From: an uncultured Paracoccaceae bacterium
GTDB taxonomy: Bacteria; Pseudomonadota; Alphaproteobacteria; Rhodobacterales; Rhodobacteraceae
Assembly (NCBI GenBank): GCA_937132145.1
Contig: CAKZNY010000239.1
Coordinates: 1-11,632, forward strand
DNA: 11,632 nucleotides
Reading direction: 5' to 3'
Shown here: one piece after another, positions 7,492-11,632 of the stretch
How positions within the stretch are numbered: position 1 is the first letter of the stretch
Layout of the letters: each line of letters opens with the position of its first letter
Made by a program: the position numbers and the translations under genes
The notes under the pieces: model-generated
What the model was told of the DNA's origin: nothing
The model's database searches: none
Seen by the model: the letters and a program-made list of their open reading frames with translations, nothing else

Positions 7492-7533
7492 CAGGCAGGT
7501 CGGAAACCAGTGCTGTGCGATGCACGCTGCCTG
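7492..7533 (+). promoter_or_regulatory. Possible leader hairpin of the ghsAB transcript
   Basis: CAGGCAG (7492-7498) pairs perfectly with CTGCCTG (7527-7533). Inside the loop GTGC and GCAC (7510-7513 and 7522-7525) can form a second short stem. If transcription starts near 7489 this would sit at the very 5' end of the mRNA. The stem is short and there is no T tract, so it is not a terminator; it might affect mRNA stability, or be chance. Confidence 0.3.
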
Positions 7534-7547
7534 CTAAATCCAGAGAA

Positions 7548-7562
7548 TTAACAAAAAGTTAC
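7548..7562. promoter_or_regulatory. Third CtrA-like box upstream of ghsA
   Basis: TTAA-N7-TTAC (7548-7562) is one mismatch from the CtrA consensus and lies about 50 bp before the ghsA start, downstream of the proposed promoter. It is the third such site in about 220 bp. TTAAC half-sites are common across this window, so one site alone would mean little; the clustering is the evidence. Confidence 0.3.
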
Positions 7563-7610
7563 TGCGCGTCCGGCGTTGTCGGGCCGTGTTTTCCGTTGAA
7601 AGGGATTAAA

Positions 7611-7877
7611 ATGGCGATTGATACATACAAAAATATGATGGGTGGACTGGAATCCCCGGCACGCGTGGCAGCGGCGGTTACACCGGACGATCTTAACGAT
7701 TTAGTAAACACTTCGCGTTCTATTTATGTCGGAACTGCCGGAGATGTGGCGGTCCATATGATCGGGCAGAGCGCGCCTGTGGTTTTCAAAGCGGTTCCGG
7801 TGGGCATTTTGCCGATACGGGTCGATCGCGTTTTGGCGACGGGGACGACGGCCGCCGATATCGTGGCGCTGTGGTAA
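7611..7877 (+). CDS. ghsA: GTA head-spike base protein, GhsA (Rcc01079) family
   Basis: This 88-residue protein resembles the spike base protein Rcc01079 of the R. capsulatus gene transfer agent, which anchors the spike to the capsid. The recognisable core is GLESPARVAAAVTPDD (12-27), SIYVGTAGDVAVHM (37-50), and the C-terminal run VPVGILPIRVDRVLATGTTA ending in IVALW (63-88). There is no signal peptide or membrane segment, as expected for a virion protein assembled in the cytoplasm. The frame is open from 7515, but the ATG at 7611 is chosen because GAAAGGG (7598-7604) lies 6 nt upstream and the product then matches the family. ghsB follows after 4 nt. Established for R. capsulatus: the ghs genes lie outside the main GTA cluster, and the spikes help particles bind recipient capsular polysaccharide. 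No other capsid or tail gene is in the window. Confidence 0.85.
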   Translation: MAIDTYKNMMGGLESPARVAAAVTPDDLNDLVNTSRSIYVGTAGDVAVHMIGQSAPVVFKAVPVGILPIRVDRVLATGTTAADIVALW

Positions 7878-7881
7878 GGCG

Positions 7882-9357
7882 ATGCAGCTTTCCTTGAAAA
7901 TGGGGCTTGGCGGATCGCGTGCGCGCGGAGCCAAGGGGTTTGATGCTTTCGCGGTTTTGGGCGCGCGGGACGGGTTTGCCATCGATTTCACCAAAAACCG
8001 GATGGTCGTGAATGATTCGGCCAATCCGGCGAATGCTTTTGACGGCGATCCGAAGGAAAAACTGACGGTTTACGGCGTGGACCCGTGGATTGTTGACGCG
8101 GGCGGGTTGAACCTGTCGGCGGCGCGGGATTTCGCGGTAGCCATGGCCACAAATGCGTTCCCCTTTGACCCGACGGCCTTGCATATTTACGCACGGTTTA
8201 CGCTGAACGGGGCGGATAGTTTGGACCAACGCTATCTGTTCATGGTGGATAACAGCGGCAATGACCGGTTCGCGATGTATACCACCAGCGGCGTGGGTTT
8301 TCGGTGGGTGACCGGTGACGGGCTTAGTGCGGATACCGAGGTTTCGTCGCTCGCATTGGCGGCAGATACCGAGTATCGGACGTTCTTCGGCGCGGATGCG
8401 TATGGCCGTAGCTGGGTCGATGACGGGGGCGTTCAGACGAATGACCAGTTGCATCTGTTGGCGTCCTCGACTCCCAGCCATGTCGGTTTAGGGGGCTATC
8501 CCAATCAGGTGTTAAGGGTGCTCGACGGGCATTTGGCCGAGATTGCGGTGATCTGTGGCGATGTCATTCTGGATCGTCGCCAAACGCTGAAACCGCTGGC
8601 GCCGTATTACGCAGCGGAGGGGGATAGTCATACTTTTAACGTCTCGTTTAGCATGTTGGAAACCGAGTTTTACCCCGCACTTGTTGGTTTAGGCGAGGGG
8701 ATTGTGGCGCGAAACTTTGGGGCCTCTGGCGAGAGTTCGGCGCAGATGCTTGCAGCCGTTGACAGTTTGTTTGTCGAGGATATCCCGAGTATTGCCAGTA
8801 TTTATGCCGGATCAAACGACGAGGTGACGCAGATTGCCGCCTCGCCAGTTCCGACGGCTGACAGCTTTGATGTGGATGACGCGAGCAAGCTGGCCGTTGG
8901 TGGCTGGGTTCAGGTGAACAGCGAGAGCCGTAAAGTGGCGTCGTTATCCGGCACGTCGGTGGTGCTGGAAACTCCGTTAACCATTATCCCCATTGCTGGC
9001 GATGATCTGGCCGTGGACACGTTCGCTAACGTTTCAGGCTGGATTCAGGCGGTGAAGGCGAAGGGGGTGGCGCGCGTTGTTGTGGTCGGCTCGCACTATC
9101 TGAACTTCGAAAGCGGCGGGGATACGGTGAATGCTGAGCAATCGCTGCGGGCATCGGTGCGGGTCGCGCAAAAGGCGGCAGCCTTGGCCGAGGGGGCGGA
9201 TTATGTGGACACGTACGCCCACATGCGAGCGCTGATTTTGGCCGGTGATGTTGCGCAAGGCGACTGGGCGGTTTGGCATCAAGGGGCCACGAACACGCAT
9301 CTGACACCGGCTGGCGAGGTGGTTTTGGCGAATGCCATTAGGGCCGCGTTGTTCTAA
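7882..9357 (+). CDS. ghsB: GTA head-spike fibre protein, GhsB (Rcc01080)-like, with LamG-like and SGNH domains
   Basis: The 491-residue protein follows ghsA after 4 nt and corresponds in position to Rcc01080, the spike part that contacts the recipient capsule. Regions seen: a short N-terminal part (1-70), probably joining the base; a LamG/concanavalin-like jelly roll (about 75-230) with RFTLNGADSLDQRYLFMVDN at 105-124 and EIAVI at 220-224; then an SGNH-hydrolase-like domain with GDSH (247-250, S249), NFGASGES (278-285), AGSND (309-313, N312) and THLTPAGEVVLANA (472-485, H473). A beta-rich segment (about 314-380) is inserted between the GSND block and the next helix. The Asp of the usual DxxH motif is Thr (T470), so catalysis is uncertain: it may bind, deacetylate or cleave capsule sugars, or only bind. 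Its AAGG overlaps the ghsA stop, only 2 nt from the ATG, implying translational coupling. Confidence 0.75.
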   Translation: MQLSLKMGLGGSRARGAKGFDAFAVLGARDGFAIDFTKNRMVVNDSANPANAFDGDPKEKLTVYGVDPWIVDAGGLNLSAARDFAVAMATNAFPFDPTALHIYARFTLNGADSLDQRYLFMVDNSGNDRFAMYTTSGVGFRWVTGDGLSADTEVSSLALAADTEYRTFFGADAYGRSWVDDGGVQTNDQLHLLASSTPSHVGLGGYPNQVLRVLDGHLAEIAVICGDVILDRRQTLKPLAPYYAAEGDSHTFNVSFSMLETEFYPALVGLGEGIVARNFGASGESSAQMLAAVDSLFVEDIPSIASIYAGSNDEVTQIAASPVPTADSFDVDDASKLAVGGWVQVNSESRKVASLSGTSVVLETPLTIIPIAGDDLAVDTFANVSGWIQAVKAKGVARVVVVGSHYLNFESGGDTVNAEQSLRASVRVAQKAAALAEGADYVDTYAHMRALILAGDVAQGDWAVWHQGATNTHLTPAGEVVLANAIRAALF

Positions 9358-9364
9358 CGCTTTG

Positions 9365-9937
9365 TTAACGATTGGCGCCGGGGACCCATAATACGTCTTC
9401 GGCGCCATTATTATTTGCGGCGCGGGATGCCACAAAAAACCAGTCGGACAGGCGGTTAAGGTATTTGATCGCCACCGGATTAACGCTTTGCGTTTCGGAC
9501 AATTCCACCGTCAGGCGTTCGGCGCGGCGCGACACGGTTCTGCACAGATGCAGATGGGCAGACAGGGCGCTGCCTCCGGGCAGAATGAAACTTTTCAACG
9601 TTTTCTGATTGCTGTTCATTGCGTCAATTTCAACCTCGAGACGATCAACGAGCGGCTGGTTTACGCGCAAAGGCGGGTATTCAGCATCCGCGTCGGCCTC
9701 CGACTCCGGGCGGCACAGGTCTGCGCCAAGGTCGAACAAATCGTTTTGGATGCGGGACAGGGCGACGTCCATTTCACCGCTTGCGTGCAGGCGGGCCAAC
9801 CCGACGGTGGCGTTGGTTTCATCCACAGTGCCATAGGCGTTAACGCGCGCCGAGTTTTTGGCCACGCGGGTTCCGTCCCCAAGTGCTGTGTCGCCTTTAT
9901 CGCCCGTGCGGGTATAGATTTTGTTTAAAGTAACCAT
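9365..9937 (-). CDS. pduO: PduO-type ATP:cob(I)alamin adenosyltransferase
   Basis: The enzyme transfers the adenosyl group of ATP to cob(I)alamin (or its corrinoid precursor) to make adenosylcobalamin. The 190 residues match the single-domain PduO/MMAB family, a trimer of five-helix bundles. Visible signatures are the ATP-binding TRTGDKGDT (9-17), VNAYGTVDETNA (32-43), SFILPGGS (116-123), the arginine-rich LCRTVSRRAER (131-141) and NRLSDWFFVASR (161-172). It is unrelated to the CobA/BtuR type. The start at 9937 follows a strong GGAGG (complement of 9943-9947). One nucleotide separates it from the stop of the upstream HIG1-type gene, so the two are coupled. Adenosylcobalamin is needed by the ethylmalonyl-CoA and methylmalonyl-CoA mutases that act in the same pathway as Mcl1. 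Confidence 0.93.
   Translation of the reverse strand: MVTLNKIYTRTGDKGDTALGDGTRVAKNSARVNAYGTVDETNATVGLARLHASGEMDVALSRIQNDLFDLGADLCRPESEADADAEYPPLRVNQPLVDRLEVEIDAMNSNQKTLKSFILPGGSALSAHLHLCRTVSRRAERLTVELSETQSVNPVAIKYLNRLSDWFFVASRAANNNGAEDVLWVPGANR
9373..9416 (+). terminator. Possible terminator of ghsAB
   Basis: TGGCGCCG (9373-9380) pairs perfectly with CGGCGCCA (9400-9407), and the + strand continues with TTATTATTT. The loop is long (19 nt) and the T tract is broken, so it is a moderate candidate. It lies inside the 3' end of the converging adenosyltransferase gene; the ghsB and adenosyltransferase stops are only 7 nt apart, so any intrinsic terminator has to fall inside a coding region. Confidence 0.35.
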
Positions 9938-9938
9938 G

Positions 9939-10142
9939 TCATCCTCCGTCGCGAAGCCAGATATAAAGCATGATCAGGGCAACCGCGAAGAACTGCAAAC
10001 CAACGCGCCAGCGCATGATTTTGTTGGCGTATTTCTTGTGGAACTCGCCACTTTTGGCAAAGCTGCCAATGCCCAGAAACAGGACTGCCAGCACCGCGAT
10101 GCAGGCGATTATGATTATGTAGAATAACGGGTCCGAGGTCAT
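9939..10142 (-). CDS. Small HIG1-domain-type twin-transmembrane protein
   Basis: This 67-residue protein has two predicted membrane helices (about 7-27 and 48-63) joined by a basic loop, and carries the HIG1 motif R-x-R-x3-Q as RWRVGLQ (44-50). The family includes mitochondrial Rcf1/HIGD1A, which associates with cytochrome c oxidase. Bacterial members sit in the inner membrane and their role is less clear. The start is supported by AAGGAG (complement of 10149-10154), 6 nt upstream. It lies between the SDR gene (55-nt gap) and the adenosyltransferase (1-nt gap), so it is co-transcribed at least with the latter. No direct link between an oxidase-associated protein and cobalamin adenosylation is evident. 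Confidence 0.75.
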   Translation of the reverse strand: MTSDPLFYIIIIACIAVLAVLFLGIGSFAKSGEFHKKYANKIMRWRVGLQFFAVALIMLYIWLRDGG

Positions 10143-10197
10143 GGGGTGCTCCTTTTTCCGCCGCTTTTAGGGCATTGTGCGCGGTTCGCCAAGGGAC

Positions 10198-11028
10198 CTA
10201 CTGTCGCGATAATATCATATCGAGCATGCGTGTTGGCAATACCCGCCGCAGTACGCCCGATATATGCGTGGCCCAGGTCACAAAATAGCGCGGGTTTGGT
10301 CGCGAGGATTCCAGCGCGTGGATCAGTTTATCAGTGACACCAGAAGGCGGAAGTTCGGAGAAGTCCTTTTTCCCGACGGTTTTGTTGCGCTTCTCGATCA
10401 TGGCTGTGTAGGCATCGTTGCGATGGGTTGTTTCGCGGTTTATCCATTTTTCAAACTGTTTTATGGCATTATTGCCGAAGTCTGTGGAGATCGGGCCGGG
10501 TTCGATCAGGATGAATTCCAGCGGGCTGTCGCGATGCTCCATCCGCTGCGCATCTACCAAGGCTTCGAGCGCGAATTTCGTGGCGCAATAGGAGCCGCGG
10601 TAAGGGGTCGAGATGAAACCCAATACAGACGAATTGAAGATAATGCGGCCATACCCTTGTTCCCGCATCACGGGGATCAGGCGGTTGGACAGGTCGATTT
10701 GGCCAAACACGTTGGTTTCAAATATGTCACGCAGTGCGTCGCGGGACAGGTCTTCGACTGCGCCGGGGATGGCGTAGGCGCCGTTGTTGAACAGGGCATC
10801 AAGAGTGCCGCCGGTACGTTCGAGCGTTTCGGCTATGGCGGATTCGATGCTGGATTCGTCTTGGTAATCCAGTCGGAAACTCTCTAATCCCTCGTTGCGC
10901 AGGCGTTCGCAATCGACCTCGGACCGGCAGGTGGCGAAGACGCGCCAGCCGCGTTTGTGCAAGGTGTGGGCGGCATCGTAACCGATACCGGTTGAGCATC
11001 CGGTGATTAAAATAGATTTTTGGGACAT
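10198..11028 (-). CDS. Classical short-chain dehydrogenase/reductase, substrate unknown
   Basis: The 276-residue protein has the full classical SDR pattern: cofactor motif TGCSTGIG (9-16), NNGAY (81-85, in place of the usual NNAG), N106, catalytic serine in NSSVLG (132-137), YCATK (147-151) and EPGPI (176-180). R35, just after strand 2 (ATCRSE), favours NADP(H), though this is not decisive. The C-terminal part is longer than in minimal SDRs and probably forms the substrate cap. Its substrate cannot be predicted. The start at 11028 follows AAAGG with a 6-nt spacer, and the stop of the upstream MetE-like gene lies 12 nt before it, so they form an operon. The following gene starts 55 nt after its stop. 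Confidence 0.88.
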   Translation of the reverse strand: MSQKSILITGCSTGIGYDAAHTLHKRGWRVFATCRSEVDCERLRNEGLESFRLDYQDESSIESAIAETLERTGGTLDALFNNGAYAIPGAVEDLSRDALRDIFETNVFGQIDLSNRLIPVMREQGYGRIIFNSSVLGFISTPYRGSYCATKFALEALVDAQRMEHRDSPLEFILIEPGPISTDFGNNAIKQFEKWINRETTHRNDAYTAMIEKRNKTVGKKDFSELPPSGVTDKLIHALESSRPNPRYFVTWATHISGVLRRVLPTRMLDMILSRQ

Positions 11029-11040
11029 TATTAACCTTTG

Positions 11041-11632
11041 TCAAACGAGGGCGGCGGCCTTGCACATATTGATCAGTTTGGCTTCGGCCAGTTCCGCCGT
11101 TAATAAACCGAGTCCGCAGTCAGGTGCAACAACAAGACGGTCGCGGTCGATATGGTTGAGGGCGTGTGTAAGGCGCGCCTCGATTTCTTCAACCGTCTCA
11201 ACGCGACTGCTGGCGATGGCAACGGCCCCGAAAATCACGGTTTTATGTTGCAGTTTGTCCAGTAGGCTAAGGTCGTTACAACAATGTGCATCCTCGATTG
11301 AAATCTGGTCGAAGGCGGCGGCATCGATGGCGGCACTTAGTTGGTGATAACTGTCTGGATCGGCCTTTTTATAGTCAACATCGTCTAGATGGTCGGGGTA
11401 ACCGCAGCACATATGCACAATGCGGGTGACGGATTTGGGGACGCCGTGGAAGCACCGCTCCAGCCCCTCCATACCAAATGCTAACGCATCGTTAACTTTG
11501 CGGGCGAACAGCGGCTCATCGACTTGAATATACTGGCAACCCGCGTCAACCAGCGCCAGGATTTCCTGATTAACCGTTTCCGCCAGCGCGGCGTTTAGCT
11601 TGGGGCGGTCGTCATAGAAACAATCCGCAGTC
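11041..11632 (-). CDS. Cobalamin-independent methionine synthase (MetE) C-terminal-domain family protein, partial
   Basis: Only the C-terminal 197 codons are in the window; the frame runs off the right edge with no stop, so the gene starts beyond 11632. An internal ATG at 11472 is not the start, because clear family sequence precedes it (for example YIQVDEPLFA). Zinc ligands of MetE-type methyltransferases are visible: His and Cys in VHMCCGYP, Glu in ISIEDAHC and Cys in APDCGLG. These enzymes move a methyl group to a zinc-bound thiol such as homocysteine. Standalone C-terminal-domain homologues are common and not all make methionine, so the substrate is open: a MetE paralogue, or another alkyl transferase acting on small thiols. 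It heads the visible part of the - strand run with the SDR gene. Confidence 0.8.
   Translation of the reverse strand, partial: TADCFYDDRPKLNAALAETVNQEILALVDAGCQYIQVDEPLFARKVNDALAFGMEGLERCFHGVPKSVTRIVHMCCGYPDHLDDVDYKKADPDSYHQLSAAIDAAAFDQISIEDAHCCNDLSLLDKLQHKTVIFGAVAIASSRVETVEEIEARLTHALNHIDRDRLVVAPDCGLGLLTAELAEAKLINMCKAAALV

Larger units (their letters stand above)
7375..7610. other. Divergent control region between etfB and ghsA
   Basis: This 236-bp region, together with the adjoining etfB leader, is more AT-rich than its surroundings and holds the sites described separately: CtrA-like boxes, a candidate ghsAB promoter and a leader hairpin. I found no convincing -35/-10 pair for etfB on the - strand. 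Nothing here looks like a protein gene or an RNA gene. Confidence 0.6.

Noticed and set aside
7515-7610. N-terminal extension of ghsA to the ATG at 7515
   Set aside because: The extra 32 residues are unlike the family, and the ATG at 7611 has a good GAAAGGG ribosome-binding site.
7882-9357. Reading ghsB as an ordinary secreted GDSL lipase
   Set aside because: It has no signal peptide, carries a LamG-like domain, lacks the Asp of the DxxH motif and is coupled to the spike base gene.
7611-9357. Prophage remnant
   Set aside because: No integrase, capsid, tail, lysis or attachment-site sequence is present, and flanking genes are intact; a GTA satellite locus explains it better.
9354-9368. CTAA-N7-TTAA as another CtrA box
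   Set aside because: It is made of the ghsB and adenosyltransferase stop codons in a convergent gap, with no promoter to regulate.

Overview
The window looks like chromosome of a marine Rhodobacterales bacterium (Roseobacter group, Alphaproteobacteria). This is inferred from protein resemblance and gene combination: an L-malyl-CoA/beta-methylmalyl-CoA lyase of the Rhodobacter Mcl1 type, an alphaproteobacterial etfBA pair, a DUF6473 protein, a small HIG1-type membrane protein next to a PduO-type cobalamin adenosyltransferase, and, most tellingly, a two-gene homologue of the head-spike genes of the Rhodobacter capsulatus gene transfer agent (GTA). All twelve protein genes are recognisable at least to family level. 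No rRNA, tRNA, CRISPR array, integrase or transposase was seen.

Layout. On the + strand, 79-3661 holds a Bcr/CflA-type MFS exporter, mcl1 and accA. A 155-bp imperfect inverted-repeat element (2418-2572) fills the only gene-free stretch above 300 bp, between mcl1 and accA. A convergent gap with three 11-bp tandem repeats (3700-3732) follows accA. Next comes a 3-hydroxybutyryl-CoA dehydrogenase (- strand), a divergent DUF6473 gene (+ strand), and the etfB-etfA operon (- strand). The etfBA terminator hairpin overlaps the end of the DUF6473 gene. The 236-bp region between etfB (-) and the spike genes (+), positions 7375-7610, and the etfB leader beside it carry one perfect and two near-perfect CtrA-type TTAA-N7-TTAA boxes, a 16-bp perfect palindrome and a possible leader hairpin. 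The spike genes ghsA and ghsB (7611-9357, +) follow. The right end is a tight - strand run: a partial MetE-like methyltransferase, an SDR oxidoreductase, the HIG1-type protein and the cobalamin adenosyltransferase.

How it fits together. Mcl1, 3-hydroxybutyryl-CoA dehydrogenase, AccA, ETF and the adenosyltransferase all touch acyl-CoA and acetyl-CoA metabolism. In Rhodobacterales, Mcl1 belongs to the ethylmalonyl-CoA pathway, whose two mutases need adenosylcobalamin; ETF takes electrons from acyl-CoA dehydrogenases. The ghsAB pair is unrelated to this metabolism. It is best read as a satellite locus of a GTA whose main structural cluster lies elsewhere, and its likely control by CtrA fits what is known of GTA regulation. 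The most interesting parts of the window are this spike locus, its control region, and the unexplained repeat elements.
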